Notes under the pieces: model-generated
What the model saw: the letters and a program-made list of their open reading frames with translations, nothing else
What the model was told of the DNA's origin: nothing
Database searches by the model: none
Translations under genes and position numbers: made by a program
From: Halobellus captivus
GTDB lineage: Archaea; Halobacteriota; Halobacteria; Halobacteriales; Haloferacaceae
Direction of reading: 5' to 3'
Assembly: GCF_007655485.1 (NCBI RefSeq)
Contig: NZ_VJXQ01000004.1
Span: 133,214-168,485 of the forward strand
DNA length: 35,272 nucleotides
Shown here: positions 8,694 to 16,885 of the stretch, one piece after another
How positions within the stretch are numbered: position 1 is the first letter of the stretch
Layout of the letters: every line of letters starts with the position of its first letter

Positions 8694-9050
8694 ATGCCCC
8701 TTTCAGAAACCGTCTCGAAAATCGACAGTCTGAACGACGAGCAACGCGAGTGCATTGAGGTCTGTAACGAGGCCGCACAGGTCTGTGAATGGTGTGCTGA
8801 CGAGTGCCTTGGCGACGCCGATATGGAGGAGTGCGCCCGGATCTGCCGGGACGTGGCCGACCTCACGTCGCTGCACGCGCGATTTATGGCCCGAAGTTCG
8901 AACTACAGTACCCACCTCGCACAGGCCTGTGCCAGCGCGTGCGAGGAGTGCGCTGAGGAATGCGAACGCCACGACGCCACCCACTGTCAGGTCTGCGCTG
9001 ACGTTCTCCTGAAGTGCGCCGAATCCTGCCGAAGTATGGCTACTAGCTAG
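8694..9050 (+). CDS. Four-helix bundle copper-binding protein, DUF326 type (118 aa)
   Basis: A Cys-rich helical protein of the DUF326 / Csp-like group. Such proteins bind many Cu(I) ions inside a four-helix bundle, for copper storage or protection. I count 15 Cys (for example C20, C24, C31, C34, C38, C47, C51, C79, C83, C86, C90, C98, C101, C108, C112), mostly spaced CxxxC or CxxC so that they line helix faces. Sequence blocks such as ECIEVCNEAAQVCEWC and ACASACEECAEECERH fit the family, as does the length. There is no signal peptide, so it is cytosolic like Csp3. No copper ATPase or CopY-like regulator is adjacent. Copper binding is known for the family and not shown here. Confidence 0.9.
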   Translation: MPLSETVSKIDSLNDEQRECIEVCNEAAQVCEWCADECLGDADMEECARICRDVADLTSLHARFMARSSNYSTHLAQACASACEECAEECERHDATHCQVCADVLLKCAESCRSMATS

Positions 9051-9178
9051 GCCACAGCGATGGTAGGTTTACAACAGATCGCACGTCCGGTTCCACGACT
9101 GCAGGCGATCCCGTGAACGAAGGCTTGCAGATGCTGCCCTAGGGAGCCACCACGTCTTTCGCTCCTGCTCAATCGCTG

Positions 9179-9199
9179 AAAATATACCGATTATATTTT
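9179..9199. repeat. AT-rich inverted repeat (8-bp arms, 5-base loop)
   Basis: AAAATATA, five bases, then TATATTTT: a perfect hairpin ending in T residues, 130 bases past the copper-binding protein gene. It could end transcription or mark an AT-rich junction with the frameshifted fragment that follows. Confidence 0.4.
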
Positions 9200-9214
9200 A
9201 AATTTGATATTTTC

Positions 9215-9347
9215 GAAGACGTTGGGACGAACACGAGACGGGTCAAGGAACGCCTGCAGCAGCGCGGCGCGTTTCCCGTTCGTTAACGTAGCTCTTGGTG
9301 TCATCACCGTCGCATTCGTCCTCGCGGCCGTCGATCTCTTGTCTTAG
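9215..9347 (+). pseudogene. Possible frameshifted remnant of a small membrane protein
   Basis: One frame reads EDVGTNTRRVKERLQQRGAF and then stops. Shifting one base at about 9274, the next frame continues FPFVNVALGVITVAFVLAAV and ends at TAG 9345-9347. Joined, they look like a charged N-terminal segment followed by one membrane helix. No ATG starts the first part. I read this as a decayed small membrane protein, but chance is possible because the piece is short. Confidence 0.3.
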
Positions 9348-9407
9348 AATAATTATTCACCTACAGGTTATTCGTAGCGCGATTCTCCGAAAGGTTGCCG
9401 TAGTATC

Positions 9408-9611
9408 TCAGAATATGAATGTGACAATCGCTAACACAACGAAGATAATGACGAGCCACTTGGCGATGTTCATACTGATCCCAGCGACCCCGCTCGCGCC
9501 AACGACTGCCGCGATCACGGCGAGGATCAAGAACAGGATTGCGAGCCCGATGAGGTCTCCACCGAACTGTAAAGGAACAGCTGCGACTCTGTTGAGTACT
9601 GTCAGTACCAT
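9408..9611 (-). CDS. DUF1328-family small membrane protein (67 aa)
   Basis: A two-helix membrane protein of the DUF1328 (YtjA) family, whose function is unknown; bacterial members are often in stress regulons. Seen: first helix [20 protein letters not shown] at about residues 20-39, the loop [13 protein letters not shown], which matches the family's Gly-(V/I)-Ala-Gly core, then a second helix [15 protein letters not shown] to the end. Haloarchaeal homologues share the pre-helix segment PLQFGGDL. The start at 9611 is the only Met before the conserved region. It stands alone, transcribed opposite to the flanking copper-binding gene, with AT-rich DNA on both sides. Confidence 0.85.
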   Translation of the reverse strand: MVLTVLNRVAAVPLQFGGDLIGLAILFLILAVIAAVVGASGVAGISMNIAKWLVIIFVVLAIVTFIF

Positions 9612-10368
9612 ATAAGGAACGACGAGCGCTATTCACTTAGTTATAATATCGAAATAAAATCCGCTTGCGAAGTAAGAGTATCATACGTTCAATTGATATT
9701 TCGTTCGTTGGTTCTGGAAGTCGTCCCTTCGGACCGTTGTGGAGACTTCTCGACGATGTCGTAGGGGGGACTCGTCAAGAGTGCTTTCGGTCACTGAGTT
9801 TGAGTCGAACAGCGAGGCGAATAGCACCACGACCTGCACATTCTCTGGCCACGACTCTCCGCCTGTGTATTCGTTACACGGTCTTCGAGAACGGTGATAC
9901 AGATAGATCGCTCGGTCGATTTAGGGTGTGAGTTCGGATTTCGACCTCGGGCTGAAGCGAGCGTTCTATGAACACGGTGATTTACTTTTTGAGACACGTA
10001 AATAACTAGGATATCAGACATTACTAACGGACCCATTCCATTACAATCATAGTGCTGTAATTTAATCGGCTTGCTGTCTCAGGAACCGTGGCCCCGTGTG
10101 TGTCCGACTACGGACGTGGTCCTTCCGTATTCGCCGTGACGCGGGCTGGGGAGATCGGGTATTGGCGACTGGCGAAATCCGGGCGACAGTACCGAGTGTT
10201 GACGGGAGAAAAATACGCCACGCTTACAGAGATATGAGACCTTCTAACAAATCGCTGGCGGCTCAGTTCACTGGAGACAAGATGGGACGACAGAGAGCAC
10301 CACCTGCGACAGTTGATCGTGCTTCCGTCGTCTGGGTAGCCATCCGCTATGGAGGGTCTCGATGCTTG
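9612..10368. other. Long intergenic stretch with one weak small ORF
   Basis: No convincing gene in about 750 bases. The one candidate is a 49-codon frame starting with GTG at 10088 and ending at 10237. A TAATTTAA box near 10058 lies about 30 bases upstream, in the correct place for a leaderless start. Its residues (for example RAGEIGYWRLAKSGRQYRVL) are basic and match nothing I know. A weak inverted repeat ATTACA-N10-TGTAAT lies just before that box (about 10040-10061). Confidence 0.3.
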
Positions 10369-11367
10369 CTACTTCAGCGAGAAAATCCCACCCGACGCGG
10401 TCAGTCGTGCGACGGTCGAGATCCGGAGCATATAGGCGGTTAACACGAGATAGGGCGCGATCGAAATCGTGAATGCCACGGCCATAAACGTCTGTAACGA
10501 CGGGATACCCAAGATTTGGCCGTCGGGAAGGACCCCCCCATTGATTGCCATAATCGCTGAGGCATTCAGCAGGATGGCCGGGAGCGCGACGACGAGGAGC
10601 GTCCGGGACAGCTGTGACACCTCCGTTGTATAATAGAGGGTTTTGAAATACTCCTTCCCGATAGCGAATAGTTCGAACGCTTTGATGAGTTCGTCGAAGC
10701 GTTCTGAGGAAGCATCATTGAAGGAGCCAAGCGTTCGTGAGCGTTCAATGTGCGAACCGTAGTCGAACCCGATCCCCTTCCAGAGGACGGCGAACTCCGC
10801 GCCGGAAGTTTCCTCGACTTCCCCGAGTTGTTCGGCGGCATCCGAGACCGAGGCCGCGTACTCATCGATGTCCTTGGCGAATTCCAGTTCGACACCGTCC
10901 AAATCGCTCGTGAGCGCCTGCGCACGAGCACTGATGATTCGAGACATAGCTTTGAGAAACGATGAAGGGTCGGACGGCTTCTCCCTGTCGTCAGTCAGTT
11001 CGCCGAGAGTCCGGCGGAATTTCATCGCACCCTGAATCCGGTTCTCCTGGGTTTCGACGGAGGTGATCTCGTGTGAGAGGACGATCGAGTTAATCGAGAC
11101 GACGATTGAGACCAAGAGAATCATCCCGCTCAGGAACGTATTGAGGATCGTCTGGACGGTCGAAGTGTCCGTCAGTAGCGTCTGCATCTGGAACGTCCAG
11201 AACGTCGAGATAACCATAAAAGTCGTAAAGACCACGGTGAGCAACGCCCCCGTCACGGCCAGCCGGTCCGCATCGAGGACTACCCACCGCTTCAGGTTGA
11301 ACCCAGTGGTCCAGTTCGGGACGGGAAACCAGTCTCGCCACTTGCTGAATCTCCGGAAAATACTCAT
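10369..11367 (-). CDS. Haloarchaeal four-helix-type membrane protein of unknown function (332 aa)
   Basis: Integral membrane protein without a function I can name. Two hydrophobic helices lie near residues 40-62 and 78-98. A long soluble charged domain follows (about 105-225), then two C-terminal helices (about 250-275 and 290-315). Key segment: IVLSHEITSVETQENRIQGA straight after the second helix. The same plan and matching landmarks occur in the protein at 23472-24467 (VLSQEIGSLGSQRNRMDVTM; ends with Y-x-LR-x-(A/S)T-x-A-(R/K)), so the two are paralogues. The start at 11367 has a purine-rich GAGGAAG upstream. No operon partner is adjacent here, unlike the paralogue. A channel or sensor role is conceivable, since helices flank a cytosolic domain, but nothing specific supports it. 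Confidence 0.8.
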   Translation of the reverse strand: MSIFRRFSKWRDWFPVPNWTTGFNLKRWVVLDADRLAVTGALLTVVFTTFMVISTFWTFQMQTLLTDTSTVQTILNTFLSGMILLVSIVVSINSIVLSHEITSVETQENRIQGAMKFRRTLGELTDDREKPSDPSSFLKAMSRIISARAQALTSDLDGVELEFAKDIDEYAASVSDAAEQLGEVEETSGAEFAVLWKGIGFDYGSHIERSRTLGSFNDASSERFDELIKAFELFAIGKEYFKTLYYTTEVSQLSRTLLVVALPAILLNASAIMAINGGVLPDGQILGIPSLQTFMAVAFTISIAPYLVLTAYMLRISTVARLTASGGIFSLK

Positions 11368-11524
11368 AACGCGCTTCCTCGAACAGCGGCACTGGGTAGA
11401 CCCACATGTAATTGAGGACTCATCGGTTCGAAAGACAACTCACAGTGGCAAAACCCTGTGGGTGTGCACTACCCGGTGACTCTACTCCGATGGCGGGGAT
11501 AGGGTCGCGCTCCGGAACGATAGC

Positions 11525-11828
11525 TCACGCGATGTCGTCGACGGCCGACGGTCGGTCACGGAAGAGCGCGAGATGCCGGAGTGCCATCCGATTCTCGATT
11601 CCGCCAGCTCGGCAACCCCGTCGGGAACCATCCGATCGGCGAACGATTGCGGCGGATCCACATCCCCACCAGGCGAGTGAACAATGAGAATCCCTACGTC
11701 GACCGGGGCGCGGCGGCGTCGTCACACAGATCGTCCACAGCCGGGAGATCGAACCGCGCCCCCTCACCGGGGTCAGTTACCGCACCGGCTGAGGAGTCCC
11801 GACCAACGTCGAAGGGATCGGGGTTCAT
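11525..11828 (-). pseudogene. Frameshifted gene, unknown family (about 100 aa when rejoined)
   Basis: Reading the minus strand from ATG 11828, frame one gives a typical acidic haloarchaeal sequence (MNPDPFDVGRDSSAGAV, later FDLPAVDDLCDDAAAP) and stops at 11694. A second frame, from about 11703, continues VDVGILIVHSPGGDVDPPQS and FADRMVPDGVAELAESR. A third frame then gives MALRHLALFRDRPSAVDDIA and stops at 11525. All three pieces have coding-like composition and abut without overlap, so one gene has suffered two frameshifts, or the assembly has errors. It starts 29 bases after the stop of the GNAT gene, on the same strand, suggesting a former operon partner. I do not recognise the family. Confidence 0.5.
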
Positions 11829-11857
11829 CGCCTGGCGTCTTCCACCGTCGAGTTATG

Positions 11858-12607
11858 TCAGAGGTACGCATCGTCCCACTCGTCAGCCCGGTGAACGTTG
11901 CCACAGTTTCCGCACTCGAGTCTGTCGAGTCCGTCGGCGGAGACGTCCGTACTGCCGCACTGTGAACAGAAGTACCCGTACGCTTCCTCCGCCTCTTCCG
12001 CACGGTACAGCGGAAAGAACGGGGCCTCTGTGCCGGGCACGCTATCGTCCCGATTGACGGGCCGGTCGACCCCGTCGACGGTGACGAACTCGGGAACCGG
12101 GACAGAGGGTTCGTTCGTCGTCTCCGTCCCGTCGCCTTCGATGAACAGAGTGATATCGAACTCCTCCCCGCCGACCAGTATCTGGTCGTGGCCACCCTGT
12201 TTGAGACCGAACTCTTCGAGGAACTTGCCGCCCTCGACGGCGTCATTGAGTATATGCGCCGCTATCGGTTTCTCGGCAAACTCCTCGCGAACACGATGGA
12301 CCAGGGCCGTGCCGATATCCCCGCCCCGCGCCTCCGGATCCACGTGGAGCCATCGGATCGTCGCTCGCGTTCCGAGTTCGACGGTGACGTACCCGAAGAC
12401 AGTTTCCGTGCCGTCGACCGTCTCGTCGACGACGAACACCGCCGTGTCTGCATCGTCGAGCAGATCCGTCAGTGACGTGTCGTCGAACTCCTCTTCGAGT
12501 ATCGTCTCGATCTGTTGTGGGCTGAGCGAGTACGATGATTGCAGCGAGTCCCGCGTTATCGCTCTGATCCGTTCCCGGTCGTCCGACTCCGCAGGGCGAA
12601 CTTCCAT
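11858..12607 (-). CDS. GNAT N-acetyltransferase with C-terminal zinc ribbon (249 aa)
   Basis: A Gcn5-related acetyltransferase fused to a zinc ribbon. The GNAT half (1-150) begins MEVRPAESDDRERIRAITRD and has the acetyl-CoA loop ARGGDIGTALV (residues 93-103; the R/Q-x-x-G-x-G/A pattern as R94-G95-G96-D97-I98-G99), then AHILNDAVEGGKFLEEFGLK, the usual motif B region. After a linker (160-185) comes a domain ending in YGYFCSQCG (C214, C217) and LECGNCGN (C232, C235), a four-Cys zinc ribbon. The end resembles the haloarchaeal DUF5816-type domain. The acceptor (amino acid, aminoglycoside or protein N-terminus) is unknown. The frameshifted gene at 11525-11828 follows on the same strand. A 6-3-6 inverted repeat (12671-12685) lies upstream. 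Confidence 0.88.
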   Translation of the reverse strand: MEVRPAESDDRERIRAITRDSLQSSYSLSPQQIETILEEEFDDTSLTDLLDDADTAVFVVDETVDGTETVFGYVTVELGTRATIRWLHVDPEARGGDIGTALVHRVREEFAEKPIAAHILNDAVEGGKFLEEFGLKQGGHDQILVGGEEFDITLFIEGDGTETTNEPSVPVPEFVTVDGVDRPVNRDDSVPGTEAPFFPLYRAEEAEEAYGYFCSQCGSTDVSADGLDRLECGNCGNVHRADEWDDAYL

Positions 12608-12990
12608 ACACGCTATTATCGTGCAATGAGCATAAGTCGTCGGTCGTCTTACATCGTCGCGACGAATTTACTCACTCAAAGTGAGACCCACAGGAGACGG
12701 ACCGGTCGAGCCAGACGGCCAGTAGTACCTGCTCAAGCGAATTTCACTCGCCGTGTTACAGTACGGTAACAACGGGACAACCGGTAGGACGGATGAGCAC
12801 CCTCACCGGCCATCGTTCGAGGCGGTGACAATTGACCCCGGCCGACGGTCGAGGGCCGTCTGTACCTCGTTGGGAAAACCAGGAGAACGCGACCGTACAG
12901 TAGCAGTCTCATATTCGCGGTGGTCCCGCCAGAGGGATAGTAACCGATTTATAATTAAGGGGGTGCGTCACGGAGGTGAATTCGAACCAT
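12608..12990. other. Divergent intergenic region between GNAT and dodecin genes
   Basis: No gene. It holds inverted repeats CTCACT-CAA-AGTGAG (12671-12685), close to the GNAT start, and TGTTAC-N6-GTAACA (12754-12771). On the dodecin side there is a TATA-like TTTATAATT (12948-12956) and a strong Shine-Dalgarno-like GGAGGTGA (12972-12979), 11 bases before its ATG. That ribosome site is unusual among the mostly leaderless genes here. Confidence 0.5.
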
Positions 12991-13203
12991 ATGACAGCAG
13001 TCAAGATCATCAAGGTGCTGGGTACCTCATCAGAATCGTGGGAGGATGCGGCCCACGAGGCAGTCAACGAGGCAAGCAAGACTATCGATAACATCACCGG
13101 TGTCGAGATCCAGGACCACACGGCAAAGGTCAAGGACGGCTCGATCACCGAGTACAAGTCCACCGTCGAAGTGGCGTTCCCGGTCCAGAGCAAAGAGCAA
13201 TAA
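12991..13203 (+). CDS. Dodecin-like protein lacking the flavin-stacking Trp (70 aa)
   Basis: Dodecins are small dodecameric proteins that store flavin; the Halobacterium protein sandwiches flavin pairs between Trp36 residues and contacts them with Gln55. Seen: beta-alpha-beta-beta pattern with VIGTS-like VLGTSSESWEDAAHEAVNEA (strand plus helix), VEIQD and STVEVAFPV strands, and the normal length. Aligning DNITGVEIQDH with the Halobacterium DNVVWAEVVDQ puts Gly37 where Trp36 should be, and Lys56 where Gln55 should be. It therefore belongs to the dodecin-like branch without the stacking Trp, and flavin binding is doubtful. The start at 12991 follows a GGAGGTGA ribosome site; an in-frame ATG at 12976 adds only five residues and lies before a good spacing. 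Confidence 0.88.
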   Translation: MTAVKIIKVLGTSSESWEDAAHEAVNEASKTIDNITGVEIQDHTAKVKDGSITEYKSTVEVAFPVQSKEQ

Positions 13204-13796
13204 ACCGCAACGTCAGTCCCTAGGCCACGGGATTTCTGTGGTATCCACTCGGGCGTCTCGTAACGGATCTCTGTTCAGCACTGGCCATCCGTTCGCCACC
13301 AGCGGTGGAAGGAGGCCCTCACGAATCTGTTCGTCCGGTGCAGGCGGTGGATCGCGGGTGTCTCCGAATTCTGGTCGTGTATACTGAGAGACTCTCGGGC
13401 CTCGGACGGCCGTTCAGCACGATTATGACGCGGTACGGGAGCACGTGGCGGAGTGAATGCTCCTCGAATCCATCGTCGTCAGTCGGTAGTTCCACAAAAC
13501 GGTCGCCACGACGAACTCGAACGCGACCATCGGCCCCGAGGACGCCACCAGAAACCGGTCATCACCGTGCGGTAAGCGAAGCCACACCTTCGCCGTGGGC
13601 CGGACTACGAATATCCCGAGATACAGTGTCGTTTCGGAGGACCGGCCCGGTTTACCACGGCGATACAAAAAGTAAGACCGCAGTATCCAGTCGTAGACTC
13701 CAGCTTATCGCGGGTGATTTTCTCCCCTCAGTTCCTCACCACTTGAGGCTCGCCTACGCCGGTTATACTAAAGCGTCCTCCGGACTGTGGGTGCCT
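13204..13796. other. Intergenic stretch with possible gene debris
   Basis: No intact gene. On the minus strand at about 13470-13660 one frame gives a membrane-like piece (LYLGIFVVRPTAKVWLRL, then VAFEFVVATVLWNYR), followed after a frame change by HSLRHVLPYRVIIVLNGRP. This could be a decayed membrane protein. A 7-bp inverted repeat AACGGAT/ATCCGTT (about 13262-13293) lies after the dodecin gene and could be a terminator-like hairpin. Confidence 0.3.
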
Positions 13797-14468
13797 ATGG
13801 AGACGATCGTTGACGCCACGATCCCAACTGACCAGTTTGTCCTCGAGGAAGCCATCGAGAACGTCCCAGACGTCGAATTCGAGTTCGTCCGTTTCGCCGT
13901 CCACAGTTCGGCGTGTACGATGCCGTTCCTCTGGGGATCGACGAGCCAGCCTGATCGACTGGATGCTGCCCTGCAGGACGATTCGTCCACAGAGCGAGTG
14001 AGTTGCCTTTCCAGAGGTGATGACGGTCGGTGTCTGTACTCGATTGACTGGACGGGACGTGCGGCGTCCAGTATCGCCAGCTTCGCCGAGACCGGCGGTT
14101 CAGTGCTTGACGTCCGAGGCAATTCCGACCGGTGGACATTCCAGATCCTGTTCCCCGACCGTTCGACAGCGTCTGAGACGTTCCAAGCGTGGTGTGACGA
14201 CGGCATCAACCCGTCTCTTTCGCGGGTGAGCAACCGTTCCTATCGGAACGGTGCTGTGAGTGGGCTGTCGGCGACACAACACCGCACTATCGCCAAGGCG
14301 TTCCAGAGGGGATACTACAACGTCCCACGGGACACGACGCTGGAGGAGTTGGCAACGGACCTGGAGGTGTCCCACCAAGCCCTGTCCGAGCGCCTCCGCC
14401 GAGGACACTCCCATCTCGTCGAACGGATGCTCTCGGAGTCGACAGTTGCAGTGGAACGTCGACCGTGA
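13797..14468 (+). CDS. Bat-like HTH-10 family transcriptional regulator (223 aa)
   Basis: A haloarchaeal regulator of the bacterio-opsin activator (Bat) type. The C-terminal 55 residues are the HTH-10 domain: LSATQHRTIAKAFQRGYYNV, PRDTTLEELATDLEVSHQAL and SERLRRGHSHLVERML, with the usual Tyr-Tyr-x-x-Pro and a recognition helix around SHQALSERLRR. The N-terminal 160 residues (METIVDATIPTDQFVLEEAI onward) match the common BAT-associated sensor-like domain, with no PAS or GAF domain recognisable. The start at 13797 fits the usual METIVDATIPxxxF opening; the frame is open far upstream but with non-coding composition. No target is visible; the flanking genes are a dodecin-like protein and a permease on the other strand. 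Confidence 0.9.
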   Translation: METIVDATIPTDQFVLEEAIENVPDVEFEFVRFAVHSSACTMPFLWGSTSQPDRLDAALQDDSSTERVSCLSRGDDGRCLYSIDWTGRAASSIASFAETGGSVLDVRGNSDRWTFQILFPDRSTASETFQAWCDDGINPSLSRVSNRSYRNGAVSGLSATQHRTIAKAFQRGYYNVPRDTTLEELATDLEVSHQALSERLRRGHSHLVERMLSESTVAVERRP

Positions 14469-14670
14469 GTGTCCCGTTTCCACCTCCGAAGTCCGGTGGT
14501 ACGGTGGAAGACCCGAGAACGGGGTCAGACGCAACAGTGCGTTTCTTCGAGGACCGGCCCGAGACTCTCGGGGCGGCAGAGTGGTGCCGATATCGCGTCG
14601 CGCTTGTGGATGTGCCGCCGATACCAGTTCTCACGCGTGACCACGGGACGACGGGGATCACCGGAGCGGG

Positions 14671-15885
14671 TCACCCCGTAGTGTCGGAGTCGGACTCGTC
14701 CGCGTCGGACGGGTCCTCGTACTCGCCCCGCACCACCTTTGGGTCCGTGACGGCGGCCTCGGCGGTGGTCGCCTCCGGTTGGATCGATTCTCCGCCGAGC
14801 AGTTCCGGGAGGACGATCCGGATGGCCTCGAAGACCAATACGAAGAGGATCGGCATAAGGAAGAAGCCGTACCAGCCGAACAGGATCGGCCCCAGCAGGT
14901 ACGCGAACAGGAGCAGCACCGGGTTGATCCGTCGCCCCGAGAGATACGGCTGCAGGATCGACTGCGGCAGGATGTCCAGAACGAGCACGTAGACCCCGAG
15001 CACGATCGCGACGAACGCTAGGCTTGCGTTGTTACCAGCACTGACAGCCTGAAACCCGAGAAGGGCGACAATGGGGACGTAGATGAGCTTGCCGACGACG
15101 ATCGGGATCAGGCTGGCCAGCCCCGTCAGGAAGCCAGCCACCAGCACCATCGGGACCTCCAGATCCGCTGGCGCGACCAAGTTCGTCGCCGTGTAAGTCG
15201 CCGTCGCCAGAACAGCCATCGCGGCCCCGAACAGGAGGTTGCCGAAGAACACTGATTCCAGGTCGGCGTCGACAGCGACGGCATAGGCGTACGCCGTCGA
15301 CTCCCGACCCCCGAGAAGTTCCACGAGTGTCTCGGAGACGCCAGCGTCGTTCGCAAGTAGGACGTACGCGAGCGTGGTCGCAAGCCCGAGCAGCAGCAGT
15401 CCCCCGAACACACCCTGGAGCGCGGTCAGGGCCGTGTCGATGTTCGACCAGAAAGACCCGCCCATCTCGAGGACCGACGCCGGGTTCACGAGCAGCGATA
15501 TCAACCAGTCGCGTTGGGTTTCCGGGAGCGCGTCGATGCCGATGATCCGGACAATGAGTGGGCCGATGAGTCCCCCGCCGTCGAACCGCTGCTGAACGGA
15601 CTGCAACAGGCGGAGTCCGGCGAAGACGAATATCCCCAGAGTCGGCACGAGGACGGCGAGTGCCGTGAGCACCGCCGCGAGTTGGCGCGAGTTCACGACC
15701 GACTGGAGCCGCACGCAGATCGGCCGGGTGGCGTAGTAGCCGAACAGCCCGAGGACGACGAGTCCCACGAAGGAGCTGACGACGTACGCGACCACCACAC
15801 CGAGTGCGAGGACGAACCCCCACCAGCCGACCCGGCTCCGGGACGGCAGGCGCGCGGCGAGGTCGTCGCTCAGACCGCGATCCAC
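14671..15885 (-). CDS. AI-2E family transporter (PerM-like, 404 aa)
   Basis: Polytopic membrane protein of the AI-2E exporter/PerM family. Members export small molecules, and some are Na+/H+ antiporters; autoinducer-2 transport is not expected in archaea. Seen: N-terminal helices (residues 20-55 and 70-95), a soluble loop (100-150), further helices including GGLLLLGLATTLAYVLLAND, then the conserved region VPMVLVAGFLTGLASLIPIV with the family's Gly-(L/I)-x-x-(L/I)-(I/V)-P core, and DILPQSILQPYLSGRRINPV, the C-terminal family signature (PxxxxPxxSGRxxxxxP-like). The last 45 residues are an acidic soluble tail. Length is a little above the usual 350 because of that tail. Unlinked to its neighbours. 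Confidence 0.92.
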   Translation of the reverse strand: MDRGLSDDLAARLPSRSRVGWWGFVLALGVVVAYVVSSFVGLVVLGLFGYYATRPICVRLQSVVNSRQLAAVLTALAVLVPTLGIFVFAGLRLLQSVQQRFDGGGLIGPLIVRIIGIDALPETQRDWLISLLVNPASVLEMGGSFWSNIDTALTALQGVFGGLLLLGLATTLAYVLLANDAGVSETLVELLGGRESTAYAYAVAVDADLESVFFGNLLFGAAMAVLATATYTATNLVAPADLEVPMVLVAGFLTGLASLIPIVVGKLIYVPIVALLGFQAVSAGNNASLAFVAIVLGVYVLVLDILPQSILQPYLSGRRINPVLLLFAYLLGPILFGWYGFFLMPILFVLVFEAIRIVLPELLGGESIQPEATTAEAAVTDPKVVRGEYEDPSDADESDSDTTG

Positions 15886-16095
15886 TTCACCACCCCGGCG
15901 AGTTCGACGGACACCGACGATTGACCGCCATCACGGTCCTCGCGGAAGCCGACGTGTCGGGCGACCGGGACCACGAACGCGAACGCGACGCTCATCGCGG
16001 GAGAGCAGGATCGCCGTCGTAGTGAGCGCTCGGGTATTGATTCCCGAGAACGAGCGGTTTCCCACCCCCACGACATAGGGGGCGCGCGTCCCACA

Positions 16096-16395
16096 TCAGT
16101 CCTCTTGGACCTCCGCCAGCGCCTCGCGAGGGGCGCCACAGTCCGGGCACGACTCCGGAAATCCGTCCTCTAGCTCCCCCATCGTCCCGCACTCCGAGCA
16201 GCGCCACATCAGGTAGGCCTCGCCGAAGTCTCCATCCGGGATCGATTCACCGTCGGTGTCGGCAGCGGGATCGGTCGCCTCGACCTCGAAGCCCTCCTCG
16301 CTCAGGCTGACGACCCGGCCCAGCAGCCTACCGTCGTCATCGTACACCTGTTCACCGGGACCGATAGACTCGAGCGTGACTCGATCATCCGTCAT
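16096..16395 (-). CDS. Rubredoxin-like zinc-ribbon protein (99 aa)
   Basis: A small acidic protein ending in a rubredoxin-like knuckle pair: C66-SE-C69-G and C83-PD-C86-G, separated by 13 residues. It can bind one zinc or iron. The first half (SIGPGEQVYDDDGRLLGRVV) resembles a PRC-barrel-like strand pattern. A near-identical design is common in haloarchaea as an unnamed rubredoxin-like family. The start at 16395 is preferred because the 55 upstream residues of the open frame are basic and unlike haloarchaeal coding sequence. It is divergent from the DUF5789-like gene, with 169 bases between them. Function is unknown; redox or nucleic-acid binding are both possible. Confidence 0.78.
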   Translation of the reverse strand: MTDDRVTLESIGPGEQVYDDDGRLLGRVVSLSEEGFEVEATDPAADTDGESIPDGDFGEAYLMWRCSECGTMGELEDGFPESCPDCGAPREALAEVQED

Positions 16396-16564
16396 ATGGG
16401 AGATAACAACGCCAGCGTTCTTGAACCTATCGCGAACCGAGTCGCGCCAAAGCCCGCGCTGTCTAGACCGGCTCCCCGCCTGCGCGGACCGCACCCCCAC
16501 ACCGGGTAGGTGCCTGGCAGGTGCCTGCACAGAGGGTAAGTGGTTCCGGCACGATACCACGAGT

Positions 16565-16885
16565 GTGACAACCGATCAGAACGACGAGAGCCGGGAGCAG
16601 GGCGTGGAATTCGGCCCGCTCGCAGACGAGATTGAGGATGAAACGTACCCGATAGACAAGGAGACCCTGCTGGAGCGGTACGGGGACCGAGAGTTGGATC
16701 TGGAGGGCGATACGACGACGCTTCGGGCAGTGTTGGAGCCGATGGGCGACACCACCTACGAGTCCGCCGACGATGTGCGCCAGAGCGTCATCGGAATGGT
16801 CAGCGACGAGGCGGTCGGCCGGAGGAACTACTCGGACCGCGGCGGCAGCACGGACACCGAAGAGGGCGACGAGGCATCGGTGTGA
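16565..16885 (+). CDS. DUF5789-like acidic protein (106 aa, GTG start)
   Basis: A haloarchaeal protein of unknown function matching the DUF5789 pattern: EFGPLADEIEDETYPIDKET, LLERYGDRELDLEGDTTTL, VLEPMGDTTYESADDVRQSV and a terminal GDEAVGRRNYSDRG-like block (here SDEAVGRRNYSDRG). The start is assigned to GTG 16565, since the family begins just before the DESREQGVEFG motif and there is no nearby in-frame ATG; the frame is open upstream through the divergent rubredoxin-like gene. The protein is strongly acidic and predicted helical. It may work with the divergent neighbour, but only adjacency suggests this. Confidence 0.82.
   Translation: MTTDQNDESREQGVEFGPLADEIEDETYPIDKETLLERYGDRELDLEGDTTTLRAVLEPMGDTTYESADDVRQSVIGMVSDEAVGRRNYSDRGGSTDTEEGDEASV

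Noticed and set aside
10040-10061. ATTACA-N10-TGTAAT inverted repeat
   Set aside because: Six-bp arms in AT-rich DNA are expected by chance; mentioned only with the weak ORF after it.
11740-11780. GGTTCGATC on the minus strand, like a tRNA T-loop
   Set aside because: The flanking bases do not form a T-stem or acceptor stem, and the sequence is explained by the frameshifted gene (ARFDLPAV).
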